From Patiria pectinifera (taxonomy: Eukaryota; Echinodermata; Asteroidea; Valvatida; Asterinidae): a stretch of 64,000 nt of DNA. Positions 12,201 through 21,418 of the stretch are shown here, one piece after another. The notes beneath the pieces are model-generated. The model did no database searches and was not told where the DNA came from. It saw nothing but the letters and a program-made list of their open reading frames with translations. Each line of letters starts with the position of its first letter. The stretch's first letter is position 1. The stretch spans positions 15,831,513 to 15,895,512 of the forward strand of contig CM057147.1 of the NCBI GenBank assembly GCA_029964075.1, read 5' to 3'. Both the position numbers and the translations under genes were made by a program.

Positions 12201-13565
12201 CCCGCATACCTTCGGCCTCGTGGTATGTGGGACACAGATGCACTACATTATTCCGTGTTCCACTCGCGCTCGCGGAATAACTAATAATGTCACGTGATGT
12301 GAGTTCCACCAATCAAATGACAAGGATCTATATTATAAGATGGAATTTTTGCGCCGGGGTGACATAAATCAAATAGGTTATTTGCCCTTCAACGACGTTT
12401 AAACACTGTATACTCAGTGTGTTACCTCCTGAATGAAAGGATCTGAATGTCGGTTATATAATTATATATATGCAGGGTTTCCAGCCACCCTGGAAGTCAG
12501 GGGAAAATCTTGAGAATGATTTTCTATTTTTCCAGTCAGAGAAAACTCAGGGAATTTGACATGACCCAGAAGGGGAAGGCTTTTGCCAGTTTAGTCTTGC
12601 ATCTTGTGCCGTGTGTGCAAGTTGAATTGTGTCCTTTGACTGACTGGCTATGATGAATTGTTAGTGTTTATGCAGTGTGAATATTACTCACTTACCCAGA
12701 CAATAACAATTGGTTGTGCTACACCACCTCTTGATCTTCCCAGCAACCTCCTTGAAGTGAAAATATTTCTCCTAAAATTTTGGAAATTTCTCCGGGAAAA
12801 GTCAGGGAATTCGTTTTCATAAAGTTCTAGGAACCCTGTGTATGCCAAAGTAATCCAGTGTTGTACTGGAGTCCATGCCACGTGCTCACAAGTCAGTCAC
12901 AAGTTCTTCAGTCTCTAGGACTTTTGGCAAAAAGCATTCCTTGCTGTGTGTAAGTTATGCAGTGTTTTGTGAAATTGGCTGCTGACTTCTCTAAATACTC
13001 CACTGTGCAGGAACCTATAAGCGCATTCTTTGCGCAGTAAACTTACAAAGGGGCATCGGACCCCATACAAACTTAAAAGTGATGGGCTTTCCCTAATCCT
13101 GCAAAATCCACCAAAGCTCCTGATGGAGTTTGGAAAATTGAAGGATAAAGGAAATCAATTTCATCTTTGTTTTACAAGACTCTTAGCTCAGAATGCACAA
13201 TTGGAGAAAAATATATTGCATTGCCCAGTGAAAATTAACTCCAGCTTTCAACAGACTGTTTTGCGTCGCCATGCTAACACATTTTACACAGCTTGCTCTT
13301 TTATTTCTCGCATTGAAAGAGTACATCAGTAGTCAAATGACACCCTGACGTAAGTAGCAAAATGTAACTCCATTACTATATGTATTGGAAAATGTGTTTT
13401 GTGAGAAAGTCTCCCTTCAATTTTCAGTTTTTCTTTGCATTTGCCCATCCCTGTAGCAAATTTGACCTGTATTCCAAGAGTGACGGGCTGCCCGACCTGG
13501 ACGCGCTTCGGCCGTATTACCAGGCTCTCATTGACAAGTACATCCCTGGTACCCTGAGGTGGTAG
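170..13565 (+). CDS. MIOX: myo-inositol oxygenase, 3' eight coding exons (5' end outside window)
   Basis: MIOX is a cytosolic non-haem di-iron enzyme that cleaves myo-inositol with O2 to D-glucuronate, the first step of inositol catabolism. Exons: 170-262, 1035-1104, 3104-3171, 3415-3524, 5366-5433, 9037-9086, 11231-11343, 13457-13565; all borders are AG/GT and all phases join. They give 226 residues ending IDKYIPGTLRW-stop. The known family is about 285 residues, so roughly 60 N-terminal ones lie left of the window. All six iron ligands of the family are seen: His in IYHAFQTAE, His-Asp in LIHDLGKV, His in SWGHDEYMY, His in RYHSFYPWH and Asp in NKFDLYSK. The Lys of HDLGK is also present. No frameshift or missing key residue was seen. 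Introns carry a minisatellite, MITEs and SINEs. A possible polyadenylation signal is AATAAA at 15022. Identity is secure; extent of the UTRs is not. Confidence 0.95.
1035..1104 (+). CDS. MIOX: MIOX exon with first iron-ligand histidine
   Basis: Acceptor TTTCTCCAG, donor AAAG|GTTAGA, 70 nt, phase 0 to 1. Encodes TSVPNIYHAFQTAERIRERH followed by PDK; the His of YHAFQTAE is the first metal ligand of the HD-type fold. It joins to 3104 with a GAG codon split across the intron. Confidence 0.9.
1256..1690. repeat. AT-rich minisatellite, five units of about 85-90 bp
   Basis: Five head-to-tail units in a MIOX intron, each with the core ACACATGTACAAATAAATAC, then CAATACAACACAATGAAATA and GGATTACTGCATGACTATAC. 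Cores begin near 1261, 1351, 1434, 1518 and 1606. Units differ by small indels; the third has lost a TGT. Confidence 0.9.
1871..2308 (+). mobile_element. MITE with AGTCCATC...GATGGACT termini, copy 1
   Basis: Starts GCTTTAAAGGTACATGTAAA then GTCCATC and ends GCAAATGATGGACTGTAGCT followed by TTAAAG, so the ends are inverted. The interior (GATGAAGTTTCAGCTCAGCT, GAAAGGCCTTCTTTTGTTGA) matches 38505-39024 in the same direction and 29241-29515 in reverse. No coding capacity; non-autonomous DNA transposon. Confidence 0.75.
2366..2590 (+). mobile_element. fragment of the GGGTTAGCCACGACAG element
   Basis: Contains GGTTAGCCACGACAGC, GGGCCATCA, CCTCATGTGACGTC and GGCTGTAGCCACTGAC, all shared in the same order with 21419-21650. 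Right end not clear. Confidence 0.65.
2725..3000. mobile_element. CCTGCCAACT-ended transposon end, probable
   Basis: Begins GGCCTGCCAACTCTTACGCA with alternating ACTCACGC motifs. A similar terminus, AGACCTGCCAACTAGTACGA, starts the element at 54412. The other end was not found, so limits are approximate. Confidence 0.4.
3104..3524 (+). CDS. MIOX: MIOX exons 3104-3171 and 3415-3524 (HD motif)
   Basis: Two exons separated by a 243-bp intron. The first encodes EWMILTGLIHDLGKVMAAWG plus EPQ, with the His-Asp metal pair and the substrate-contacting Lys of HDLGK. The second begins WSVVGDTFVVGC and ends NPAYN with an AAC codon split at the donor AA|GTAAGT. Phases 1 to 0 and 0 to 2 fit the neighbours. 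Confidence 0.9.
3750..4545. repeat. imperfect GGAGTTGTATCCCAATGTG tandem array, interrupted
   Basis: Degenerate units of about 20-24 bp (GAGTTGTA, GGAGTTATATCCCAATGTG, GAGGAGTTGTATCTCATTGTG) run at 3750-3860 and again at 4380-4535. The inverted-repeat element at 4050-4357 lies between the two blocks, as if inserted into one array. Confidence 0.6.
4050..4357. mobile_element. inverted-repeat element, about 300 bp
   Basis: The left end has GTGCCGACATGGACGCGCTG then CCATATACTTTAGG and GAACAATGGAAC. The right end has TTGTTCCACCTAATGTATTG then GCGCCTCCATGTCGGCATG, its reverse complement. No ORF of note. Confidence 0.6.
4557..4735. mobile_element. near-perfect hairpin MITE, copy 1
   Basis: About 80-bp arms: CCGCCATTGGGCATGC, CTCGATCTGG and AGCCGGTTCAGTGAT read back as ATCACTGAACCGGTT, CCAGATCGAG and GCATGCCCATGGCGG. 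The same hairpin recurs at 28735-28905 far away, so it is a dispersed element. Confidence 0.85.
4925..5010. mobile_element. SINE-tail-like segment
   Basis: GCATTTATATAGCACTTTTA followed by AAAGCGCTTTACAATTATTA. This ATTTATATAGC...GCGCTTTACA pair is a common 3' part of SINEs in marine invertebrates. The tRNA head is missing. Confidence 0.5.
5366..5433 (+). CDS. MIOX: MIOX exon with SWGHD ligand
   Basis: Acceptor TTTCCTCAG, donor GATG|GTAGTT. Encodes SKCGIYEEHCGLANVMMSWG followed by HD and half of the next codon; the His is an iron ligand. It continues in frame into 9037-9086 (EYMYRVLIENDCKLPEE). Confidence 0.9.
5461..5960 (+). mobile_element. TTAA-type MITE, copy 1
   Basis: Ends AAGGGAAGATACAACATTTG and CAAATGTTGTACATTCCCTT are inverted repeats. 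A central palindrome-like core, CCAACGCTGGTTGGCC then GACCAGCGTTGG, lies near 5616. Same family as 16465-16969, 34088-34599, 48429-48942 and the fragment at 53318. The right-hand TTAA flank is mutated here. Confidence 0.8.
6290..6665 (+). mobile_element. tRNA-derived SINE
   Basis: The head has an A-box-like GTGGCCTCGTAGTTAAGG and a B box GGATTCGAGTCC. The body has GGGCAAGGCACTTTGTCACT, and it ends in a (TAT)n tail. The same body occurs at 9737-10045 and 25708-25985. Not a functional tRNA: no full cloverleaf. Confidence 0.75.
6671..7622. mobile_element. inverted-repeat element of about 950 bp
   Basis: The left end contains AAAAAAGAACGGGTTGGTTG then AGTGTA; the right end contains TACACTCAACCAACCGGTTC then TTTTC, its inverse. 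Internally, ACTCGACGTTTCGGACAGTG near 6710 is repeated inverted near 6925 (CACTGTCCGAAACGTCGAG). An AC-rich block fills the right half. Just outside, 6250-6306 and 7622-7680 are a further inverted pair (GAAATCTCTTCTTGGAG). Confidence 0.65.
7140..7400. repeat. AC-rich low-complexity block
   Basis: Almost only A and C on the + strand: (AAAC)n and (CAACACCC)n runs. Overlapping long open frames on the opposite strand rich in Phe, Val, Cys, Trp and Gly come from this composition and are not genes. Confidence 0.85.
9037..9086 (+). CDS. MIOX: MIOX micro-exon EYMYRVLIENDCKLPEE
   Basis: A 50-nt exon, acceptor CTTTCCCAG and donor GAG|GTAAAT. It is flanked by introns of about 3.6 kb and 2.1 kb that are filled with repeats. 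Confidence 0.88.
9452..9720 (-). mobile_element. tRNA-headed SINE, reverse orientation
   Basis: On the - strand it starts GGGGGAGTCAGGTTGGCGTA, has B box GGGTTCGAATCTGG, then GGATTGGGTTTTCAG and GGGCGCTTTTGAGGAATCC, and ends at a (TAA)n tail. Same family as 25018-25310 and the split copy at 13655-14368. Confidence 0.8.
9737..10045 (+). mobile_element. tRNA-derived SINE
   Basis: Head GGTCAAATGGTTACGGTGTT and B box GGGTTCGAATGC, then GTGCTCTTGGGCAAGATACT, ending GAGGCGCTTTGAGACC and ACTATATAAA. Adjacent to the tandem pair of elements from 10045. Confidence 0.75.
10045..11215 (+). mobile_element. two tandem copies of the GGTCTTAAAC element
   Basis: Copy one (about 10045-10580) and copy two (about 10581-11215) both start TTCATAAATACCTAAGACAG, share GTGGCCNGTCTTAAAC and ACATGGCTGGCTAGCTGGTC-like text, and end ACACATTTATTCC. 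Copy two is almost identical to 31275-31975 and ends in the hairpin at 11048-11211. Copy one is more decayed. Confidence 0.8.
11048..11211. repeat. hairpin with arms of about 75 bp
   Basis: GGGAATAAATATGTGCTCCG onward (TTTATCACTCTGTTTAAGAC, CACTTAGAGTCTGGGTGCTG) is followed after a short GCCTCTGGC loop by its reverse complement ending GGAGCACACATTTATTCCC. It abuts the acceptor of the MIOX exon at 11231. Confidence 0.9.
11231..13565 (+). CDS. MIOX: MIOX last two coding exons
   Basis: Exon 11231-11343 encodes GLYMIRYHSFYPWHTGGDYM and on to WVREF; exon 13457-13565 encodes NKFDLYSKSDGLPDLDALRP and on to the TAG stop at 13563. They carry the last His (RYHSF) and the last Asp (KFDLY) of the di-iron site. 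The 2.1-kb intron between them holds two MITEs. Confidence 0.92.
11424..11665. mobile_element. MITE with GGGGCCAATTTCAC ends
   Basis: Starts GGGGCCAATTTCACGGAACT then GCTAAGCA; ends TGCTTAGCAGCTCTGTGAAA then TTGGCCCC. About 240 bp. Sub-terminal TGCTAAGCA motifs are repeated within. No coding capacity. Confidence 0.85.
11738..12330. mobile_element. inverted-repeat element, about 590 bp
   Basis: Ends ATCCTTGTCATTTGAT and ATCAAATGACAAGGAT are exact inverses. Internal hairpin at 12168-12275 built on GGAACACGGAAAATGTAGTG and CACTACATTATTCCGTGTTC. The long open frame on the - strand through it follows from the palindromes. A decayed relative is at 59040-59470. Confidence 0.75.
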
Positions 13566-13654
13566 GCAGGCGTCATCCATCTGCTGAAAGCCACTTTTCC
13601 ATGTATTGAATATTGATTACATTATTTTTTTATTGAAAGGTGATGTGGTGTTAA

Positions 13655-13842
13655 TTATATAATTATTATTAATTATTTCTGGTAATGCAACCAAGGATTC
13701 CTCAAAAGCGCCCTAGGTACTGTAGCTTGAGAGAAGACAATGAGAAGAAATGACAGGTTTAGAGGTTGGAGGAAAACCCCAGAAGAATGTTCTTTGGAAA
13801 CCGATGGAATCAGGCAGGGACTGAAAACCCAAATCCACTAAG
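13655..13842 (-). mobile_element. SINE part 1, split by an insertion
   Basis: Carries TTTCTGGTAATGCAACCAAG, CAAAAGCGCCCTAGG and ATGGAATCAGGCAGGGACTG as in 9452-9720. The matching head (AATCGAACCCGGGTCACAGC to CCGACTCCC) lies at 14306-14368. The two halves are separated by the MITE at 13843-14304. Confidence 0.8.
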
Positions 13843-14304
13843 AGTGCGTTTGATTACTTCCCCGCGCTGACTCGTGCAAGCACGGCTGCGTTCAATTTAC
13901 CTTTCACGTGACTTTTCGCGCTTACTCGAGCCTGGCCCAAGTAACCAATTCGCCGAGCCAGTTACTTGGGTATTATGAAAGTATCCCATAAGGCCATGCA
14001 ATAAACATGGCTGCCAACGTGACGTCTGGCGGGCGCCTCAGGCCGTGTCCGAAACAGGCTTCCAGAGCTACGGCTACATCTATTGTCAGCGCGTCCCTGT
14101 GTATTTTCAATGAGCGCGGACCTATAGACCTAGCTCTTGACAGTTGATAGTGCAGCCTCAGTGTCATGTCAAAGTTCAACTTCCCAGCTCTTGCACGAAA
14201 CATTACCCGAAACCATTCGTTTATTTAGCTCCACTGCGCATGTCTGTCATCACGCGTGGAGCCAGGCGCGAGTAAGCTGGGGGAAGTAACGAACGCACTC
14301 AAAG
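13843..14304. mobile_element. MITE inserted into a SINE
   Basis: Ends GAGTGCGTTTGATTACTTCC and GGAAGTAACGAACGCACTC are inverted repeats. Interior GC is higher than flanks. Its borders coincide with the break in the flanking SINE, which dates it as the younger insertion. Confidence 0.85.
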
Positions 14305-14368
14305 GAATCGAACCCGGGTCACAGCCGTGGAAGGAAAGGGAAGAACCACAGCACCAACCCGACTCCCG
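14305..14368 (-). mobile_element. SINE part 2 (tRNA-like head)
   Basis: The - strand reads GGGAGTCGGGTTGGTGCTGT and CCCGGGTTCGATTCC, the tRNA-like A and B boxes of the SINE whose body is at 13655-13842. Confidence 0.78.
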
Positions 14369-16464
14369 TGTGAATCAAAACTGTGTCTCGCATAAAACCT
14401 GGTGTTATTTACATGTATTTTGATAGAAGGGAGGTTTTGCGGCATCACCATCATGACCATGTGAATAATATCTCATTGTGAGTTGTGTGGTTTTGAAAAG
14501 AACCAGTTGGTCGCATGTACAAAATCTACAGTCTCGTTTACATGTATTTTATTACACGTTTTGATTCACAGGTTATTTCATCAGGAAACGTAATGATGTA
14601 ATAATTGTTAAACTGACATCATTGGAATTGTTGTTTACATTTTGTAACATTTTTGGAAATTTTATTGGACAGCTCAGCTCAAACCGAATTTTACTCACTT
14701 TGCAATGCTCCGATTCCGTTTTTATATGTAGTTTCATTGAAAAATGTTGATGTTTTTGATATTTATTTTAATACAGTGCTAAAGCATGCATTATTGAGAT
14801 GTTTTTGATTTAATGACACATTGAGGCTAGATTTTAGATTGCGCAGAGCTTTGTTTCACTGAAAATGTATATTTACGGACGATTTCTTTATTTAAATATC
14901 AACTTTTCATGAATTGTGTGCGAGTGCTACCATTGAAAACAATTAAACGTGATTAGCGTATAAATTGCTTTCACTGATATTAAAAGGTAGCCTTTTAGAA
15001 ATGATAGTGATCTTTTAGATTAATAAATCTGAGTAGAGATCAAAGTGTTTATATGCATGTATTTTTTTTTCTTCATGTTCATGTACACGTATCTTTCAAT
15101 TATAGTCCTTAACCTATTCTTGAAGACATCAAAAGACGCTTGTGCATTTTTGTTTTCATTAGTTAGCTTCCATCCTTCCTGTATTTAAGACTCATAATGA
15201 AGGAATAAATATGTGCTTGGCTGGTTTTAAACAAGAACATTTAAAACCGGCTAGGAGCCTGGACGCAAATAAATTTCACGCACTTGTTTAAAACCGGCCA
15301 GGCTCAAAAAGCCAAAATAAGTAAAGATTCACCAATTTCCAACGATTTTGTTCAATAATTTACCTCACGTTTTGTAAAACACCCCTTTGACCATGTCTGT
15401 TAAATGTGCCTCGCCCGAGTACTAGAAGTGCTAAAAATATCCTGGAGATTTGCGCGCGGGCAGCACATACTGCGCATTGTGGCACAGAACGCAGGAATTG
15501 TGTTGAAAACCAGCAGGAATGCGTAAATTGTCTCGGTTATTTGTGAATAACGTTTAAATGTAGTTGCACTCATGTATGTTTGATCTGCTACAATCACACA
15601 GCTTTAAGAGTGTAAAATATTGATAGGTATATATACACTATGACTTTCTGAGAAACTAAATAAGATTCTTTCCGTTCTATTACTTTTTAGCGAACTAAAT
15701 GATAAACTTTACTTATTCATAGGCTAATTCAATAATTGGAGGAGACTAAGAGAAAATGTACCAATGTTAGCTGTAAAAGAGTGAATTTTTATAACAAACT
15801 CACTGTACTCTTAACCATGTTTTTAAAAATTTGCACAAATAATACTTCTTACATTTTTCATACGTGTTATCCAAATCAAGAACGTGACAGAGTAATACAA
15901 TTGCTCATATTGTAGTGTTAAAATTAGAAAATTTAACGGAGGCTTGCCAGTTTCTGATTTTATTCATAATTAATAATAAACTAACACAAATTTGTAATAT
16001 TTTAGAAAGACCCAATGAAGAGCCAGAAGTGTTCAACATGCTTCCAATGCAAAGAGCAATTGTGATTGTAAATATCATTGGACTATTAGTATTGATTGTA
16101 ATATAATGTCTCAGTTCAGAGTTTAATCTCATGAACTAATATAACAAGCTGACCTCATGTGTTGTAATAAAAAGATTGCTTCTATGAAGCATCATGATGT
16201 GATACATAATCTTTTATGTACTTGTCATTAAATACATTGTGTGCAAATCACCATGAAGGCTGCATGCAGACGGAATTGTTTCACAGCCCCCCCCCCCCCT
16301 TGAACGCTCGATCAATATATTTTAAAAAGAGGGAATTAGGATCTTTGTTGATGTGGAGTGAAAAGGATTGTACGCAAAATAGTTTATTAGCCGTTATTTT
16401 TTTCCCAGGTCGTTACAAGCTTCTTTCTGCAGTGCACAGAAACATATATTTGGGGTTTTTTTTC

Positions 16465-16969
16465 AAGGGAATGTGCAACATTTGCTTTTGCCGCAATTTT
16501 CAGAAATAAATGGATTTGGAGGATTAGTATGTTTTAGCAAATACTGTTAAACTGACTTGATCCACGTTTTGGGCTTGTATATGCTGGAAAAACCAAGAAA
16601 ACCAATCATATTCTTGTAGTCTGGTTCCCTGACCCCACTCAAGATGAAATGGAGCAATACATGTACATGTATATAGACTTTGGGGATTGTATGGTCAGAC
16701 AATCAGTCTAGCAGGCTTGTACTCCTTCACAGGTGTGTAATCAATTGTAAAGAAAATACGGAGTAACTAAATATGAAAATTCAAGAGCACTTTTTTGAAA
16801 AAAAAGCCAGTTTTCTCCAGCGATACACTTTTTCTTGAAAATGTCGGCACACCAGGAGCCACAACTTTACGGGATGCTTTAGACTGTCATTCCCTTACAA
16901 TCCAGTAGGGTTTTTCTTGATAATTTGATCATTTCATTTTTTGATGTTTGCAAATGTTGTATCTTCCGT
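16465..16969 (-). mobile_element. TTAA-type MITE, copy 2
   Basis: Left end AAGGGAATGTGCAACATTTG, right end CAAATGTTGTATCTTCCG followed by TTTAA. Interior GTAGTCTGGTTCCCTGACC matches the other copies in reverse order relative to 5461-5960. The central palindrome is lost. Confidence 0.75.
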
Positions 16970-17047
16970 TTAATTGTCAGTTTCCTGGCAATATATACAT
17001 TACTTGTATTCACATTTGAATGAGACGTCCTGCAGTTAATGATATCC

Positions 17048-17095
17048 GCTGTCTGTCTGTCTGTCTGTCTGATGTCTGTCTGTCTGTGTGTGTCA
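17048..17095. repeat. (TCTG)n microsatellite
   Basis: About ten TCTG units with one interruption, then a short GT run. Confidence 0.9.
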
Positions 17096-17556
17096 CATTT
17101 TTTTTGTAAAATGCTTAAGGAGTGAGCAGAAGCACAAATGCGAGGGTCAATGGAGAGGTGTACAGTTAATGCAGGTCCGATGCTGTGATTTCACTGTCCT
17201 TTGAAGTGACGGTTGGCATGTGAAAAAAACATTATTTGTTTTGTTGTGCTTTTTTGGCAATGTTTTTTTCTGAGACAGTTTAAAAATTACATTGTCTCTA
17301 TGAAGATACTCCAAATGTATTATGCAAAACAATGTCAATGATGAAAAATGTGGCAAAATTGCTTCACCAATGTTTACCATGCCCGCTTGGGGGTCAACAT
17401 GCAAATTGAGGTCAAAATCCCTAACACAAACTCCCTGTTCAGAGCAGTTGCTGTCAAGTCCTTGTCCAGTTTTGCCAATTTTGATGGTTGTGACACCATC
17501 GGAATGCCAGAGCGGCACTGTGTGACAGGGGCTTTAAGCAGTTGTTTGAGGACATA

Positions 17557-17771
17557 ATTGACCTATCACGGTAGAATCACGTTAGAAAGAATCGCGTCAA
17601 TGCAGCTTGTGAAATATTGTCCAATTACATGATATACAACTGGACGCGGGAGACAAACTCTGAGACAAACAAAACTTAGCAAACTCTGAGACAAACAAAA
17701 CTTAGTGTACAAAAACTCCATAGGGTTGTCTAAGGGGCGTGGCTAACTCGCAAACGGCAATAGGTCAATTA
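17557..17771. mobile_element. MITE TAATTGACCTATC..., copy 1
   Basis: Ends AATTGACCTATCACGGTAGA and GCAATAGGTCAATTA are inverted. Interior CCATAGGGTTGTCTAAGGGG and GTGGCTAACTCGCAAACGGC match 21681-21868. A 30-bp tandem duplication (AACTCTGAGACAAACAAAAC) is specific to this copy. Confidence 0.85.
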
Positions 17772-18749
17772 TCTGCACAGGAATACCTTCAAGACAATAT
17801 GACAATTTTTTTTAAGCTAATGGTTTAATAAGACTTCCATACGGTATTAATAAAATACAGAAAATATTTACAATTGTTTGTGACCAATTTGGTATAAATC
17901 AAATTAATTGAATGAATCAGTTTATTTTCAAACTGTATAATACTGATTTGCAATGATTCACTTTTGTTTGATTTGCATGTGCCTAGATTTTCAAGTACAG
18001 AATTTTTTTATCCAGTTCACACCATGCTTGAATTAAAAAAAATACAATCAAAAGTTAAGAACTGTTACTATACAGTTTACAGTCTTCCTTTTCGAGTACA
18101 ATTCCGTTTTTTTTGTAATCATGGAATTTTAAAACAAGTTTTATTATGCGACTATTGGTGCATGCAATTTCCAAATTTTAACACTGTGAATGATGCACAC
18201 TTGGTTTTTTTTTTCTTTTTCGAAAACTGGACAGGCAAAACAATTCTGTCATGTCTGTTGCACAAAGATGAGCTTATTATGGCAAATAAAAATGTTGCAA
18301 CCAGCAGGAAAATATGTGACGAACAAATTTTTCTGTTATGATTATTCCTAATATTAATTAATTTATGTACAATAATATGTCTAATGAACTAACAACAAAA
18401 ATAAAATAGAACATTTGCAAGAAGCACTGTACAGCTTAATAGTTTGAACTACTTCCTATTACACCGTAAATATATATTTAAATATGCGGAGAACAAAAAT
18501 CATTACTATTAAAGTACCCAAGAAAATTGAGTTGATTAATCTACTGGAATATATTTGTGATCTCCATTTCAACATGGTAGAAAATTGATTGGATGATGGC
18601 GAGATGGCAGCTGTGAGAATTGTAACTCATCAAAAGTTAATCACACGTCATCCATTCTCAAGTCAACAAACAAGCTATTCCATTGTATTCAAATCAATTG
18701 TGAAAAGGTTTTTTTATTTTTTATTCATCCTGTTAAGCCCGCGGCACAC

Positions 18750-19058
18750 GAGAGCTACCGTATCTGCTGAGCAAAAAGTCATTCCTAGCCGTTTGCTCAG
18801 CACGTAGCTCACCGTGTGCGGTGTGTGAGAGCTACCGTATCTGCTGAGCAAAAAGTCATTCCTGGCTGTTTGCTCAGCACGTAGCTCACCGTGTGTGGTG
18901 TGTGAGAGCTACCGTATCTGCTGAGCAAAAAGTCATTCCTAGCCGTTTGCTCAGCACGTAGCTCACCGTGTGCGGTGTGTGAGAGCTACCGTATCTGCTG
19001 AGCAAAAAGTCATTCCTAGCCGTTTGCTCAGCACGTACCGTAGCTCACCGTGTGCGGT
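18750..19058. repeat. four 77-bp tandem units, each internally palindromic
   Basis: AGAGCTACCGTATCTGCTGA begins at 18751, 18828, 18905 and 18982, an exact 77-bp period. Within each unit TGCTGAGCAAA and TTTGCTCAGCA, and GAGCTACCG and CGTAGCTC, form a hairpin. Units are almost identical; the last has a CGTAC duplication near 19035. Confidence 0.92.
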
Positions 19059-19599
19059 CAATTTTTGCTGCGTTTTCTGCCTTGCGAGGCCTTGAGGCAA
19101 ATACATCTGTCCATCCTTGATTTTTTTCGGCTCAGGAAAAGATGTGCACAGATGTGTTGAAGGCAAACAACCACACGTATTATGAACTACTGCCTTGTAT
19201 TTCTACAAATTTGATACCAACAATTTAGGCCAAACAAATGTGGTATTGTGAGTTAACTGCTTAAAAACAAATGGTGCCTTCCCATCCATCCCCACACTAA
19301 ACCACCCCACCCATGTTAAAAATGTTAACAGATGTACAAGCGGCAAAAATACAAACACAATACGTTGGGTGGCACTTCACATACATGTGTATATACACTG
19401 TACAGGGGCAAAATTGAACTCAACATGTGGGTAAGTCTTCTATCAACCATGTGTTACTCACAGGAATGTTACAAGGAAGTAACCCCAAAAGAGAAGAAAT
19501 TCCAAGAATTAACAAGACATTGTGCAGTCAATTTTTATTGGCATACGTGTGAAGTGAAAAACGAGGAAATAGCTGATCCAAGGAAAAGTTGCACGCCTC

Positions 19600-19757
19600 C
19601 ATTAATAGCTATCCCTAACCCTGCTGAATCCAACAGGATCCAACTATATCATAAACCTGTTGGAGCCTGTTGGGTTGAGCAGGAAGTAACAGTTGGACTC
19701 TGTTGGATTTGGCAGGGTAGTCCTGAGGAACCCTTAGGGGTTAGGGATATTCTCTCA
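19600..19757. repeat. inverted repeat ATCCCTAACCC...GGGTTAGGGAT
   Basis: AGCTATCCCTAACCCTGCTG then AATCCAACAGG is mirrored by CTGTTGGATTTGGCAGGGTA and GGGGTTAGGGATAT. Probably a small foldback element. The 160-codon open frame over it has no recognisable domain. Confidence 0.65.
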
Positions 19758-20654
19758 CAACCCTTCTTTTTTTCAGAAGGGGCAACGCCAAACACTTTGT
19801 ATATGAAAATATAATTGCCAAGAAGTTGGAAGTGCACCACAGCTGTGTTTTCCAAAGCTGCCCACAAGTGAATAAAACAAACTTGGTTTTGGCAAAACTT
19901 GCAGGTCTTTCACTTGAAGTAAATGTCTCAGTGCAGAGAGTATTGAAAACCTTAAATATCCCAACTCAGCATCACAATATGGGAATAAAAAATTGTTTAA
20001 ATGGAGATGGTAAACATGCTAGTTAAAAACACGGTTCGTTTTGATCACTGGTAAGTATACAAATATTTTTTTCCTGTTAAAAATGTACAGGTCATTGTGC
20101 GTCAACACATCTTCACTCTGACATTTTCTCAAAAAGCAGTGGAAACAGGCTTGCCCTATGCGGTGCTACAAAGTGGCCTTAAAGACAGTCACAAATATAC
20201 AATATTTTCTATGGTAAGTACAAAATATAGATATCGGCAGAAAACACTTGACTTTACCCATTCAACAACCAGATCAATTATGTACACAATCGTCATTTGA
20301 AATATAACAATTTCAAGACCAGTTATTTTACACACACAAAAAAGAGTATTGATGATTGATTTCTTCTTGATTATTGTGATCACTCTTTGTGCCAAGACTT
20401 GCTTTTATTGCTAACATCTATTTTAAGAATTTTTTTTTTTACAAATTATGCAAATTTTCGTATCAGTGAAATATGTTGCAGTTCATGAGCGCAATAATAA
20501 AAACCAATACCTCAATACTGCAATGCTGCAATAAACAGGACACGCCAAGACGTCTGCAAATGCAATAATGGAACAAAACTGGAGAGCGTTCTATAAATCA
20601 GATCACCTACATTTTCACTCAACACTTGTCCAATGTGCTGATGAATGCTTGCAT

Positions 20655-20965
20655 GAAACACAAATACATTCACCCATACTGAAATTTGTATCCTTGTGGA
20701 GACATTTCTTTGTTCTCGTGTACTAAACTTTTAGAGTTTGAAAGTACAGTTTCAAAATGCTTTTATTTTAACCAGACTTAATTTCCTTGGCTGAAATTCG
20801 GACTTAATATCCCTTTTCTAAAACTCTACCATTTGCGAAAAATCAACATACATATATCTATTTTTATTTGTGAAAACCTTGTGGAGACGTATACAATCTT
20901 TTGTTCCCTTTTGTGTGCATGTCTCCAGAGGGCACGGTGTATCAGATCACATATGAAAACATACC
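20655..20965 (+). repeat. dispersed repeat TATCCTTGTGGAGACAT, copy 1
   Basis: TTTGTATCCTTGTGGAGACA, TTCTCGTGTACTAAACTTTT, TTTCCTTGGCTGAAATT and ATACAATCTTTTGTTCCC occur in the same order and direction at 56566-56915. No terminal repeat seen; class unknown. Confidence 0.8.
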
Positions 20966-21418
20966 CCATGACATACCCCAGTGCATACCATGACCACACT
21001 ACACTGTCAGTCTAGTGGTTTCTCACTGATCACCATAATAACATCGAATCCTCCAGTTGACCAAGCCAATTGTTCAGCTTGTTTGTTCCATATTCATCTT
21101 TATAGCATTTTTTAAATTCACAAATCAAATTCACTCCTTGTTTTTACCTTAAATTGGCGCTAGTCTAGTATAAAACAATTTAGGTCTCATGAAAGGTTTG
21201 AGATACTATTCCTCTATTCTTAAAGATATAAACCAAAATTTAAACTTGAACATGAATAAAACTGCTGCTAACTGCTTACTGACTGGATCGACCCCGAAAT
21301 ATATAAATCAAAGAAACGTTAGGCCATCAAATTTTTATTTTATTTGAAATTTAAGTTCTGCATTACTTTCAAGTAGTTCTCTGATAAGGAGAACATTGTC
21401 CTCTGTAATAGTGAATTT

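Noticed and set aside
11719-12312. 197-codon open frame on the - strand
   Set aside because: It coincides with an inverted-repeat element (11738-12330), has no recognisable domain, and part of it is the mirror of another part.
15915-16132. small hydrophobic frames on both strands
   Set aside because: AT-rich, mutually antisense, no conserved motif or supporting splice sites.
17964-18341. 125-codon + strand open frame
   Set aside because: AT-rich composition (Phe, Lys, Asn runs), no domain; fits chance in AT-rich intergenic DNA.
18750-19058. possible CRISPR-like array
   Set aside because: No unique spacers: whole 77-bp units are identical, and the context is animal nuclear DNA.
19332-19814. 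160-codon + strand open frame
   Set aside because: Spans the inverted repeat at 19600-19757; no domain, no splice partners seen, likely chance or read-through of a repeat.
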